From positions 1 to 32,937 of the forward strand of contig CAIOTJ010000236.1 of the NCBI GenBank assembly GCA_903861195.1: a DNA stretch of 32,937 nt, given 5' to 3'. The translations under genes and the position numbers were made by a program. Origin of the DNA: an uncultured Planctomycetaceae bacterium (GTDB taxonomy: Bacteria > Planctomycetota > Planctomycetia > Planctomycetales > Planctomycetaceae). This document shows positions 7,027 to 15,267 of the stretch, piece by piece. The stretch's first letter is position 1, and the number at the start of each line of letters is the position of its first letter. The notes beneath the pieces are model-generated. The model made no database searches, was not told the origin of the DNA, and saw nothing but the letters and a program-made list of their open reading frames with translations.

Positions 7027-9891
7027 TCAGTCTGTCAGGGGTATGAGGTGTTTCAACTGAAGGACCTGCACTCGAAGAGGATCCTGGGGATCAGAGGAAG
7101 AGTACGACAGCTTAAGTGATTGCAGCACCGGGAGGTCGAAAAGAGGGGATAAGTCCCGTACGGCTGTTTCCCGCAGATCGAGTGCATTCAGATGACTGGC
7201 CTCCCTGAGCCGACGGATACTGGTGATGGGAGTCAGGATGGCATCGATGCGTTCCAGTCGTTCGACGTTCAGATCGTCGAGCGAATCCACTCCGGAGCGG
7301 CAGAGATTGATGTATTGCAGGGGAATCCGGGCCAGTGGATGCAGGCTGCGAATCTCACGGCAATCCGGCATGGTGAGGACCCGCAGGGTGATCATGTCCT
7401 TGAGTGGCGTGAGATCATTGAAGAGAGAGCCGTCGAGCTGCAGTGTTTCGAGCTGCAGTTCCCGCAGGGGTTCGAGTGACAGGATGCGGGTTTGGGCCAG
7501 AGAGAGCGTTTTCAAATGCCGGCAGGTGGCCAGGGGATCGAGATTTCCGACCTGGGTGTTGCTGATGTCGAGAGACTCCAGGGGCATGTCGCGCAAGGGG
7601 GCCAAATCGCGAACCAGGCGACAATCTCTGAGCCGCAGGAGACGCAGTTTCAGGCCGCGCAGCGGACTGAGATCGCGCAGGAGGCCATCGGACTGCCCAT
7701 TTTTATGCAGGAAGAGCTCTTGGGTCCGGGCCAGAGTTGGGTTGTCTTTCAGGGCCCGCAGGGGTGACAGATCGCGGATATTGTCCGAGTTCAGCATCAA
7801 CTGCGTGTGGCTGGGGTGTCGGTGGACTTCCAGGGTGCCGTACATCTCGGGATTGAGTTCCCGCAGTTTCTGGTCGATCTGCCGGTATTGCTGGTCTTCG
7901 GATTCCCGGCGTATTTGGCGATTCCACGCGTCGAATTCGCGGGTGTGAAACCAGAGGGAGAGGTCCTCGGGCTCGGAGGCGGGTTCCCCCGAGGAGGAAG
8001 CGACCTGATTGGTGAGGGCAAACCGGGCTCGCTGGCCCGGGCCCGCCGTCAGACGAATCGGGAATTCTCGCGTTTCCAATGGATCCCGCGAAAGCCGTAC
8101 CTGGTAGGTTCCCGGCGGTGCCTGCAGGACGACTTTACCTTTCTGTGCCTCACCGCGGGCGACGACGGCTCCACGCTCACTCACCAATTCCACGAGGGAA
8201 TTGGCGGGAGAGACTTCGAGGGCGATTGTGGCGGGGACCGGACCACTCAAAAACCACCAGGCCAGACTGGCCAGAATGGCCCCCATCAATCCAGCCGCGC
8301 CCCAGAGCCAGCGGGTCGACGGAGACGCCGGCCGGCTGACTCCCCGCCTGCCGCGGACCCGCACGGGTGTCGCTTCCATCGACAGTCCGGTCCAGGGAGT
8401 GTCTCCGCTTCCAATCTCGGGGACGGCGCTGGGGGATCGGTCAGTGACAGAGGTCTTCGCCGTCGAGGGGGGAAGGGCCTCGCCCAGCCCCAGTGCCTGG
8501 AACCGGCGCAGGTCGGCCAACAGGTCGGCGCACGAGCGGTACCGCTGATCGGGAGACTTGGCGACCAGGCGGGCAAACATCTCGTCGAGTTCCGCGGGAA
8601 CATCGGACCGCAGTTTCCGCAGGGAGGGGATGGGGGCCGTCTTGTGGGCGATCAGCGTTTCCACCGGATTGGCCCCGCGATAAGGAGGCTGGCCGATGAG
8701 CAGGAAGTACAGGGTGCAGCCCAGCGAGTACAGGTCGGATCGTTCATCGACCAGCCGGGCATCAGACGCTTGTTCGGGGGACATGTAGTCGACGGTTCCC
8801 AAACCCATTCCCGTTGCTGTGAGCTGGGTGGTGGTACGGTCGGTCGCGGAGGGGGAGTCGTCTTGACTGAGGGAAATGGCGAGTCCCAGATCGAGGACCT
8901 TGACCTGCCCCGAATCGGACAACAGAAGATTGCCGGGCTTGATGTCGCGATGGAGGATTCCCTGGGCATGCGCCGACTGCAGTCCCTGGGCGACCTGTTG
9001 GATGCAGTCGACCGCCTGGGCCACCGGGAGCGCGCCATCTTTCCGGATGCGTTTCGAAAGATCCTCGCCGGGGACCAGTTCCATGACCAGAAACCACCGC
9101 CCCTGTTGCTCCTCGGCATCGAGGGCTCTGACCAGGTTGGGGTGGCTGACCTGTGAGGCCAGCCGCACTTCCCGTTCGAACCGCCGAATGGCGGTCTTGT
9201 TCCAGCAAAGCTCGGGAGAAAGCACCTTGAGGGCGACCGGTTGTTGAAGCCGGCGGTGACGGCCGCGGAACACCTGGCCCATACCGCCGGCCCCCAGGGG
9301 CTCTTCGAGCCGGTAATTTCCGATCTGCAGGCGGTCTCCCGCCCGCCGCAACACCATCTCGGCCTGAAAGCGGGTCAGGTGATTCGCGGCGATGAGCGCG
9401 CGGGCCAACGCCCGCGGGGAACCTGGCGATCCGGCCAGTTGCTCGCGCAGAACCTCCCGAGGGACCAGCTCGAGCTCGTGGAGCCGACGGGCGAAGTCCC
9501 GCAACGACAGCGAGGGGGTTGGGGAAGTTTCCGGTTCGGGGAGGTTGCCCCGGGGCGGCCCTCCACCCGGTGCCGCGGTCAGTTCGACGGCCAATCCCCG
9601 GGCCAGGGTGAAGACCCGAGCGATCCGCTCGCCCTGGTGGGGAAACCGGGGGGTGTACTCGGAAGGGCGGACCGACTGCCCATTCGCCTGACGGTGTTCC
9701 AGCTCGAGCAGCAGCAATTCTTCGAGCAGGGGAGCCCCTTGTTCGTCCGGGATCTGGCCGAGAAACTCCTCAATGCGAGGAATCTGGTCCTGCCTCAGGC
9801 GTTGGGCGAACCGTTCCACGAGGCGGTCAACAGTGTGGCTGAGGGCGGGGTCCAAGGGCGCGGTCGCGGGGGAAAAACACAGGCTCGGCAC
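7027..9891 (-). CDS. Receptor-like Ser/Thr protein kinase with C-terminal leucine-rich repeats
   Basis: 954 residues from a GTG at 9891. Residues 1-100 form a helical region typical of planctomycete kinases (I-E-E-F-L near 40, then a Leu/Glu-rich helix). A short domain at about 128-190 precedes the kinase. The Hanks-type kinase spans about 193-460: glycine loop G-A-G-G-M-G, Lys222 in V-A-L-K-V, catalytic H314-R-D316-I-K-P-G-N321, and metal-binding Asp334 in D-L-G (the DFG variant common in bacteria). All key residues are present. A single membrane helix lies at about 527-549, followed by a small PEGA-like beta domain and then roughly ten leucine-rich repeats of the D-L-S-P-L type from about 690 to the end. 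Predicted topology is cytoplasmic kinase with outward-facing LRRs. The ligand and the phosphorylation targets are unknown. Confidence 0.93.
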   Translation of the reverse strand: MPSLCFSPATAPLDPALSHTVDRLVERFAQRLRQDQIPRIEEFLGQIPDEQGAPLLEELLLLELEHRQANGQSVRPSEYTPRFPHQGERIARVFTLARGLAVELTAAPGGGPPRGNLPEPETSPTPSLSLRDFARRLHELELVPREVLREQLAGSPGSPRALARALIAANHLTRFQAEMVLRRAGDRLQIGNYRLEEPLGAGGMGQVFRGRHRRLQQPVALKVLSPELCWNKTAIRRFEREVRLASQVSHPNLVRALDAEEQQGRWFLVMELVPGEDLSKRIRKDGALPVAQAVDCIQQVAQGLQSAHAQGILHRDIKPGNLLLSDSGQVKVLDLGLAISLSQDDSPSATDRTTTQLTATGMGLGTVDYMSPEQASDARLVDERSDLYSLGCTLYFLLIGQPPYRGANPVETLIAHKTAPIPSLRKLRSDVPAELDEMFARLVAKSPDQRYRSCADLLADLRRFQALGLGEALPPSTAKTSVTDRSPSAVPEIGSGDTPWTGLSMEATPVRVRGRRGVSRPASPSTRWLWGAAGLMGAILASLAWWFLSGPVPATIALEVSPANSLVELVSERGAVVARGEAQKGKVVLQAPPGTYQVRLSRDPLETREFPIRLTAGPGQRARFALTNQVASSSGEPASEPEDLSLWFHTREFDAWNRQIRRESEDQQYRQIDQKLRELNPEMYGTLEVHRHPSHTQLMLNSDNIRDLSPLRALKDNPTLARTQELFLHKNGQSDGLLRDLSPLRGLKLRLLRLRDCRLVRDLAPLRDMPLESLDISNTQVGNLDPLATCRHLKTLSLAQTRILSLEPLRELQLETLQLDGSLFNDLTPLKDMITLRVLTMPDCREIRSLHPLARIPLQYINLCRSGVDSLDDLNVERLERIDAILTPITSIRRLREASHLNALDLRETAVRDLSPLFDLPVLQSLKLSYSSSDPQDPLRVQVLQLKHLIPLTD

Positions 9892-10112
9892 AGACTGCAG
9901 TGTGACGTAGCAACTGGGCGGAAGGCAACCTTCGGAGGCATTGCCACGCCGGGCTGCCGCGAGAGCAGTTGTGGTCGTAAGTTTGTCTCCCCCGCCGACC
10001 AGGCCGCATCCCGGTCCAGGGATCGGGAAGGAGAGGTGACGAAGTCATGAGCGGCTGCCACAACGGGACGTCGGTTCCCCGCGAGGGGAGCGGTGTCGCG
10101 AGACGCCGTTTC

Positions 10113-11648
10113 TCAATACACCTTCCGCTGGCGGGACGACGGGATGTCGAGCGCCTTGCGGTACTTGGTGATGGTGCGGCGGGCGAGGTTGTAGCCCTGC
10201 TTGGCCAGTTCGGCCATGAGGGCGTCGTCGCTGAGGGGGTCGCTCTTGTCTTCTTTGTCGACGATTTCCCGCAGCTTGATGCGGATGATGTCCCAGGCGA
10301 CTTCCTCTCCCTCGGCGGTGGTCGTCCCGCCGCCGAAGAATCGTTTCAGCGGGAAGATGCCGCGGGGGGTCTGGATGAACTTGTCGTCGACAGCGCGGGA
10401 GACGGTGGTGACGTGGACCCCCACATCATCGGCAATCTGCTGCATCTTGAGGGGGACGATGTGCTCGGGGCCGTTGACCAGGAACGGCACCTGCCGGTCG
10501 ACAATCGCCTGGGCCACGCGGCGGACCGTCGAGTAGCGCTGCTCGATCGATTCGATCAGCCACTTGGCCGCCTCGATCTTCTTCTTGATGTATTCGCGGG
10601 TCTGGGGATCGGCCTTGCCGCTGGCCAGCAGCTGCCGGTAGCGCTTGCTGATCCGCAGCCGGGGGGTGTATTCGTCCTCCGTGTGGACGACCCACTTGCC
10701 ATGATCATCGGGCTCGACGAACAGGTCGGGCACGACATTCTGGTTGGTGGAGTGTTCGAAATCGCGGCCGGGGCGGGGGTTGAGCTTCAGCAGCTCTTCA
10801 CGGGCCGCCTTGATGGTGTCGAGGTTGTACCCGGTGCGGCGTTCGATGACCGGCAGGCGGTTCTCGGCGAGGTCTTCGAGGTACGACTTGATCAGGGTGA
10901 TCAGCAGGTCGCGGTGGGGTGTATCGGGATCGATCTGCAGCAGGAAGCATTCCTTCAGATCGCAGGCTCCGACGCCCCGCGGATCGAGCTGCTGCACCAG
11001 ATCGAGGGCCTGCTGGGCGATGGCCGGGGTGACCTGCGTGGTCGGGAATTCGAGCGTGTAGGCCCGCAGCAGCTCGTCGAGCGGGCCGGTCAGCCGGCCG
11101 TTGGGATCGAGATTTTGCACCAGATATTCGGCAAAGGCCCGCACGTGCGGGGGGCTGTCGAAGAAGTGCAGTTGCTCCAGCAGGTGTTCCTGCAGCGACG
11201 GGGGCCGGGCGACAATGTTGGCCATCTGGTCGAGGGCCCGGTCTCCCTCTTCGTCGGAGCGGCTGGCCGAGACCCGGGGAGAGAACGACTCGTCATCCTG
11301 CCAGTCGTCCCCCAGCTCCGACAGTCGTTCGAAGTCGTCCTGGTTATTGTGGTCGTTGTCGACGACCAGTTCCTTCTGCTCGAGCGGTTTCTCGGCGGGG
11401 GAGGGGAGGTCAAAAGGTTCGCCCCCCTCGTCGGAGGGCTCGCGGACCTCGGGACTGTCGGCATCGGGGGCGGGCGATTCGGGAGTGCCCCCCAGATCTT
11501 CCAGCAGGGGGTTCTCGATCAGCTCCTGTTCGATGCGTTCCTTCAGCTCCATCAGGGGGAGCTGCAGGATCTCCATCGACTGGATCATCCGCGGAGCCAG
11601 CTTCATCTGCTGGCTCATCTTGAGATGCTGTCCGAACCCGAGGTGCAT
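10113..11648 (-). CDS. rpoN: RNA polymerase sigma-54 factor
   Basis: 511 residues, full family length. Region I is the Gln/Leu-rich activator-interaction segment (G-F-G-Q-H-L-K-M-S-Q-Q-M-K-L-A-P through E-N-P-L-L). An acidic linker (about 50-120) matches region II. The core-binding region follows, then a helix-turn-helix (V-G-V-H-V-T-T-V-S-R-A-V near 404-415). The RpoN box is at 489-500, A-R-R-T-I-T-K-Y-R-K-A-L, which reads the -24 element. Sigma-54 needs an AAA+ enhancer-binding activator; none is in this window. A strong GGAGG lies eight bases before the ATG. The gene is 18 bp downstream of recR and is probably in the dnaX-ybaB-recR operon. Confidence 0.97.
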   Translation of the reverse strand: MHLGFGQHLKMSQQMKLAPRMIQSMEILQLPLMELKERIEQELIENPLLEDLGGTPESPAPDADSPEVREPSDEGGEPFDLPSPAEKPLEQKELVVDNDHNNQDDFERLSELGDDWQDDESFSPRVSASRSDEEGDRALDQMANIVARPPSLQEHLLEQLHFFDSPPHVRAFAEYLVQNLDPNGRLTGPLDELLRAYTLEFPTTQVTPAIAQQALDLVQQLDPRGVGACDLKECFLLQIDPDTPHRDLLITLIKSYLEDLAENRLPVIERRTGYNLDTIKAAREELLKLNPRPGRDFEHSTNQNVVPDLFVEPDDHGKWVVHTEDEYTPRLRISKRYRQLLASGKADPQTREYIKKKIEAAKWLIESIEQRYSTVRRVAQAIVDRQVPFLVNGPEHIVPLKMQQIADDVGVHVTTVSRAVDDKFIQTPRGIFPLKRFFGGGTTTAEGEEVAWDIIRIKLREIVDKEDKSDPLSDDALMAELAKQGYNLARRTITKYRKALDIPSSRQRKVY

Positions 11649-11666
11649 GCGCGTGGCCTCCGCCCT

Positions 11667-12269
11667 TTAGAAAGATTGCCGGCCGCGGAGGGCGTCGGCC
11701 AGCATCTCGCGGTTGGCGAACTCGAGCACACTGCCGGTGGGAATGCCCCGAGCCAGCCGGGTGATCTTCACCGGTTCGTTCGCCAACAGGTTGGAAATGA
11801 ACAGGGCCGTACCATCCCCCTCGAGCGTGGGATTGGTGGCCATCACAATCTCGCGAACCCCCTGCTTGCGAACCCGGTCGACCAGGGCGTCGAGGGTGAG
11901 CTTCTCGGGCCCCATCCCCTCCAACGGGGCGATGCGCCCCTGGAGAACGTGATACACGCCGTGGAAGGCTCCCGACCCCTCCAGCGACAGCAGGTCTTTG
12001 GTCTGTTCGACCACGCAGACGACCGTCGGATCACGCCGGGGGTCGGCACAGATCGAGCACAGTTCGTCTTCGGTGAGGTGGAAGCAGTTGCGGCAGGGGT
12101 GAACCTTCGACTTCACATCCTTGATCGCCTGCGCCAGGGCCAGAGCCCGGTCGGCGGGGGCCATCATGAGGTAATAGGCCATCCGCTCGGCTGACTTCTT
12201 CCCCACCCCGGGCAGCATCTCCAGTTGCTCGATGAGGTGGGTCAGCGTGGGACCGTAAGAGCTGGCCAT
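11667..12269 (-). CDS. recR: Recombination mediator protein RecR
   Basis: 200 residues, the normal RecR length. It has the N-terminal helix-hairpin-helix ([13 protein letters not shown]), a C4 zinc finger (C-R-N-C then C-S-I-C), and the Toprim domain with V-C-V-V-E-Q-T-K-D, followed by a Walker-B-like segment. RecR works with RecO (and RecF) to load RecA on gapped DNA. It begins four bases after the ybaB stop and follows dnaX, the classical dnaX-ybaB-recR order seen in many bacteria. This supports co-transcription. Confidence 0.97.
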   Translation of the reverse strand: MASSYGPTLTHLIEQLEMLPGVGKKSAERMAYYLMMAPADRALALAQAIKDVKSKVHPCRNCFHLTEDELCSICADPRRDPTVVCVVEQTKDLLSLEGSGAFHGVYHVLQGRIAPLEGMGPEKLTLDALVDRVRKQGVREIVMATNPTLEGDGTALFISNLLANEPVKITRLARGIPTGSVLEFANREMLADALRGRQSF

Positions 12270-12273
12270 GGAG

Positions 12274-12615
12274 TTACTTCCCGCCCATCAGGCCCGAGAG
12301 CCCGGGCAGATCGAGTCCATCGGTCGCCTGCCCCATCAGGTCGGCACCCGCCTGCCGGGCTTTGTCGAGCGCCTGGTTCATCGCCAGCAGCACGTACCGT
12401 CCGAGGGCGTCGGCATCTCCGGTGGCCGCCAAGGCGGGAGAGATCTGGCAGTCGACCACCTGCAGCAGCCCCGACATCTCGATTCGTACCGCTCCGCCGC
12501 ACGCTTCGCCCTCGACTCTTACAGTCTGCAGCTTTTGCTGCACTTCCTGCATGCGGCCCTTCAACTCGCCCGCCTGCTTCATCGCCTGGGCGATCTTGCC
12601 GATCTCCTTGAACAT
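12274..12615 (-). CDS. ybaB: YbaB/EbfC nucleoid-associated DNA-binding protein
   Basis: 113 residues from the ATG at 12615 ([15 protein letters not shown]), which aligns with the usual YbaB N-terminus. A TTG three codons earlier is possible but less likely. GAGAG lies nine bases before the ATG, inside the end of dnaX. The family forms tweezer-like dimers that bind DNA in the nucleoid. A central segment ([16 protein letters not shown]) matches the conserved beta sheet. It sits five bases after the dnaX stop and four before recR, consistent with one operon. Confidence 0.94.
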   Translation of the reverse strand: MFKEIGKIAQAMKQAGELKGRMQEVQQKLQTVRVEGEACGGAVRIEMSGLLQVVDCQISPALAATGDADALGRYVLLAMNQALDKARQAGADLMGQATDGLDLPGLSGLMGGK

Positions 12616-12620
12616 CGCAG

Positions 12621-14591
12621 TCAACTCTCGGGGGTTTCTTCCGCGACCGGCGGTGGCGCCTCCAGACGCTCCACCCGCATCACCGTGGCTCCAAACGTGG
12701 CCATCGCCCGCTGAACATACGGATCGGTGGGTGTCTGGGAAGGACGACGCTCGACTTCACGAGCGGGACGGGGGGGAGAGGCGGTGGACGTCCCTGGCTT
12801 CTGGGTCTGGCTGTCGAACCCGACGGTGACCCGCACGGGAAGCCCCACCACCCGCTCAACCACCCCCTCGAGCTCGCGCAGCGGTTCGGGTGAGCGGTCG
12901 AGGTTCTCCTTAAAAGTAGAATACCACGTGGGCAGAAGTACGACTAGATGGTTTGGCCCGGAAATTGCAGGGCGCGAAGCCGCCCAGAATTTCTGGCGTG
13001 GCGAATCGGGCAGCCGTCCCAAGACGGCCTTCCAGATCGCCTCTTCCTGGCCAGGCTCGAAGGGAATCGCCGGCTCGTCGGCACCGGGGGGGGTCTCATC
13101 GACTGGATCCGTAACCGACGGGGCCGCCGACGCCAAGTGGGGACTGGTGGGCGGCAACTGTTCCTGGGGTTGCTCGAGCCTTTCCGCCCCTGCGGGACCC
13201 TCTGGGGCCTGTGGCGGCGGGGTTGGTCGCAATGGGGCCGCCGCCCGCGGGCCGGGCTGGGCCGGCTCTCCCTCCGACTCTTCGAGACGAGTGCCAATCG
13301 GCCCCCCGGCAGGGGGACTCAACCCGGGGAGGGGGGCTGGGTCATTTTTTTTTTCGAGCCCCGGCTGGGGGGCACCGACGGTGCCGGGAACCGGGACCGG
13401 CAGGGGGGGGGCTGTCGCTCCGCCTCCCGCTCCAACAACCAGTGGACCGGCGGGGACCTTGCCCGATTTGAGCAGGGCCATCGTCTCGGCCAGCAATTCC
13501 AGGTCGGCCAGCGAGGCGATTCTGACGAGGGCGAGTTCCACCGCGATCCGGCCGTAGCTGATGTACTTCATTCGCTGTTTGGCGTCGGCCAGGATCTGCA
13601 GGGCGGCCAGGATCGACTGCAATCCCCATTGCCGACCCAGTTCGATCAGTTCCGGGCGGACATCCTCCCCGACCGCCAGCAGCGGAGCCTCGGTGGCCCC
13701 GGCGGTCAGCACCATCAGGTCCCGGGTGCACGCGATGAGCTGGTCGATGAATTCTCCCAGCTGGGTCCCTTGGGTGAGGGTGGCATCAAGCTGGGTGAGG
13801 ACCAGGGCCTTGTTGCGCGTGGTGAGGGCCCGGACCATGTCGACCAACCGGCTGTCGGGAGCGGTTCCCAGCAGCCGGTGAACGTCGGCCGTCCCTACCT
13901 TGGGTCCGCCGAACGCCAGCAGCTGGTCGAACAGCGATTGGCTGTCGCGCATCGAGCCGTTGGCCCGCCGGGCGACCAGGTCGATGGCGGCCGGGTCGAC
14001 CTCGACTCCCTCGGCCCGGGCGATCTCCGACAACCGTTCGCGAATGCGGTGGGTCTCAATGGTGCCGAAATCGAACCGCTGGCAGCGCGAGAGAATCGTC
14101 TCGGGAAGTTTCTGGGGATCGGTGGTGGCGAAGATGAACTTGACGTTGGGTGGGGGCTCTTCGAGGGTCTTCAACAGGGCGTTGAAGGCCTCTTTGGTGA
14201 GCATGTGCACTTCGTCGATGATGTAGATCTTGTAAGGGCACCGCATGGGGCGCACATTGACATTCGCACGTAACGTCCGGATCTCGTCGATGCCGCGGTT
14301 CGAGGCACCGTCGATTTCAATGACGTCGACATCGCCTCCCTCCGAGACCGCCCGACAGACATCACACTGGTTGCAGGGGTTTCCCCCCTGCGTATGGGGG
14401 CAGTTGAGGGTCTTGGCGAGGATGCGGGCGGTCGAGGTCTTCCCCACGCCGCGCGCTCCCGTAAAGAGATACGCGTGTGCCACGCGGCCGGCGGCGATGG
14501 CGTTCTGCAGCGCCTGGGCGATCGCCTCTTGCCCCACGACTTCCCCGAAGGCCTGAGGGCGAAATCGCCGGGCGAGGACCGTGTATTCCAT
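12621..14591 (-). CDS. dnaX: DNA polymerase III subunits tau/gamma
   Basis: 656 residues from the ATG at 14591 (M-E-Y-T-V-L-A-R-R-F-R-P); the upstream open frame is not conserved in type. It is the clamp-loader ATPase and replisome organiser. Visible features: Walker A G-A-R-G-V-G-K-T at 45-52, zinc-binding Cys64, Cys73, Cys76 and Cys79, Walker B plus sensor region with D-E-V-H-M-L, and S-R-C-Q-R-F as the arginine-finger (SRC) motif. The AAA+ and collar domains end near residue 380. A long Pro-rich linker (about 390-535) leads to a C-terminal domain that should bind the polymerase (tau-specific). Codons 413-416 contain an A10 run suited to a programmed slip giving a gamma form (see separate feature). 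First gene of the dnaX-ybaB-recR-rpoN run. Confidence 0.97.
   Translation of the reverse strand: MEYTVLARRFRPQAFGEVVGQEAIAQALQNAIAAGRVAHAYLFTGARGVGKTSTARILAKTLNCPHTQGGNPCNQCDVCRAVSEGGDVDVIEIDGASNRGIDEIRTLRANVNVRPMRCPYKIYIIDEVHMLTKEAFNALLKTLEEPPPNVKFIFATTDPQKLPETILSRCQRFDFGTIETHRIRERLSEIARAEGVEVDPAAIDLVARRANGSMRDSQSLFDQLLAFGGPKVGTADVHRLLGTAPDSRLVDMVRALTTRNKALVLTQLDATLTQGTQLGEFIDQLIACTRDLMVLTAGATEAPLLAVGEDVRPELIELGRQWGLQSILAALQILADAKQRMKYISYGRIAVELALVRIASLADLELLAETMALLKSGKVPAGPLVVGAGGGATAPPLPVPVPGTVGAPQPGLEKKNDPAPLPGLSPPAGGPIGTRLEESEGEPAQPGPRAAAPLRPTPPPQAPEGPAGAERLEQPQEQLPPTSPHLASAAPSVTDPVDETPPGADEPAIPFEPGQEEAIWKAVLGRLPDSPRQKFWAASRPAISGPNHLVVLLPTWYSTFKENLDRSPEPLRELEGVVERVVGLPVRVTVGFDSQTQKPGTSTASPPRPAREVERRPSQTPTDPYVQRAMATFGATVMRVERLEAPPPVAEETPES
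13345..13355 (-). promoter_or_regulatory. A10 slippery run in dnaX, probable site of gamma-subunit frameshift
   Basis: On the coding strand the sequence is C-TCG-A10-TGACCC, read in frame as GAA-AAA-AAA-AAT-GAC (E413-K-K-N-D). If one extra A is copied by RNA polymerase, or the ribosome slips back by one, the reading becomes GAA-AAA-AAA-AAA-TGA and stops at once, giving a 416-residue product. E. coli gamma is 431 residues and also stops right after its slip site. Thermus thermophilus dnaX uses an A9 run and transcriptional slippage. The run sits just after the collar domain, where gamma should end. Flanking GGGGCT and AGCCCC could pair around it, and a C5-GGCA-type hairpin lies 28 bases downstream. 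Function is inferred from position and sequence. Confidence 0.7.
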
Positions 14592-14689
14592 GAGACGTCG
14601 CTCGTTCAGAAGGAAGTTGAACCCGGGAGGCCTTGGTGGCTGGACGATTTTCCGAATGGAATGCTGAGCATCCCCAGCGATGGGGGACC

Positions 14690-14724
14690 AAAAAAAACGC
14701 CCGGTTTCCAAACGAAACCGGGCG
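14690..14724 (-). terminator. Strong intrinsic terminator upstream of dnaX
   Basis: A perfect 11-bp stem (CGCCCGGTTTC paired with GAAACCGGGCG, plus-strand arms 14698-14708 and 14714-14724, 5-base loop) is followed on the minus strand by eight Ts (14690-14697). The polarity fits only minus-strand transcription. It would end the transcript from the SRP RNA promoter (and any readthrough from the ComEA-like gene) about 100 bp before dnaX. dnaX therefore probably has its own promoter between 14592 and 14690, which I could not pinpoint. Confidence 0.88.
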
Positions 14725-14937
14725 GGAGACCGCAAGGAGGCAACCTGGCGAGTGGGGCCCGGTCAGACCGAAAACCGCGCTGAATTCCCGAACGGGGCTG
14801 GGGGAGCGAAAGAAATTTGGTCGGCACCCCAGCACAACCGGGGTCGAACCCGAAGCAAAGTCCTGGCAAGTTCAACCCAAAGTGACCGGCGGACACAAGC
14901 GAGCCGGGGAACCCGTTGGGGGCCTGGAACTGGACGA
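14725..14937. other. Spacer between the 16-bp repeats and the terminator, no gene seen
   Basis: About 210 bp with no convincing protein or RNA gene. Open frames here run through the repeats and lack family features. The region would be the 3' part of the transcript ending at the 14690 terminator. Several short GC-rich inverted repeats are present, but no tRNA or second SRP-like signature was found. Confidence 0.5.
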
Positions 14938-15065
14938 TCCCAGACTAGACGACCCTGGGACCACAAGAACCTGGGACCACAAGAACCTGGGACCACAAGA
15001 ACCTGGGACCACAAGAACCTGGGACCAGACGACCCTGGGACCAGACAACCCTGGGACCAGACGAT
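14938..15065. repeat. 16-bp tandem repeat array (7 units plus one degenerate)
   Basis: Units start at 14954, 14970, 14986, 15002, 15018, 15034 and 15050. The first four are identical (CCTGGGACCACAAGAA). The last three are a variant (CCTGGGACCAGACGAC, CCTGGGACCAGACAAC, CCTGGGACCAGACGAT). A degenerate unit (TCCCAGACTAGACGAC) lies at 14938-14953. The unit length is not a multiple of three and the array is outside any gene. It lies downstream of the SRP RNA and upstream of the terminator, so it is probably transcribed from the minus strand. There are no spacers, so it is not a CRISPR. Confidence 0.95.
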
Positions 15066-15099
15066 TCTGGCGTCTGATGACACTTGATTTCCAGAGCCA

Positions 15100-15219
15100 C
15101 CAGGGGCGACAGGCTGTCTCCGCATGCACATGGGAGACGGTTGCTTAAGGCTGCTTCGGTTAAGACCTGACCTGGTTCACAAGTCCCCATTGCAATTGGA
15201 GACAGCCTGTCGACCCCGG
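15100..15219 (-). ncRNA. ffs: Signal recognition particle RNA (4.5S, small bacterial type)
   Basis: On the minus strand, 15175-15149 contains the SRP domain IV signature: CCAGGTCAGG on the 5' side and GAAGCAGCC on the 3' side, matching E. coli 4.5S RNA around the Ffh-binding internal loops. The ends pair perfectly over 15 bp (arms 15198-15212 and 15107-15121), and GGGG/CCCC extends the helix to about 15219 and 15100. A middle stem (GCAATGGGGAC with GTCTCCCATGTGC) completes a single long hairpin of about 120 nt. The apical loop is TTAACC, with TAAC where E. coli has GGAA. The RNA binds Ffh and targets membrane proteins. The position upstream of dnaX-ybaB-recR matches the B. subtilis order. Exact ends are estimated. 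Confidence 0.93.
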
Positions 15220-15267
15220 AGGGGGAGCCCGGCGGGAACGGATGTTCCGCGGCGAGCCACAACTTCC

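Noticed and set aside
10047-12194. Very long plus-strand open frame antisense to rpoN and recR
   Set aside because: High GC makes long antisense frames common; the minus-strand proteins are unmistakable and this product has no family features.
14719-14760. Possible SRP RNA tip on the plus strand (GACCGCAAGGAGGCAACC)
   Set aside because: It lacks the TCAGG and AGCAG parts of the Ffh site, and a full SRP RNA is present at 15100-15219 on the other strand.
14840-14855. T-loop-like GGTTCGACC on the minus strand, possible tRNA or tmRNA
   Set aside because: The flanking bases do not form a T stem, and no acceptor, D or anticodon arm is found.
14938-15065. CRISPR array
   Set aside because: Units are directly adjacent with no spacers, only 16 bp long, and no cas genes are near.
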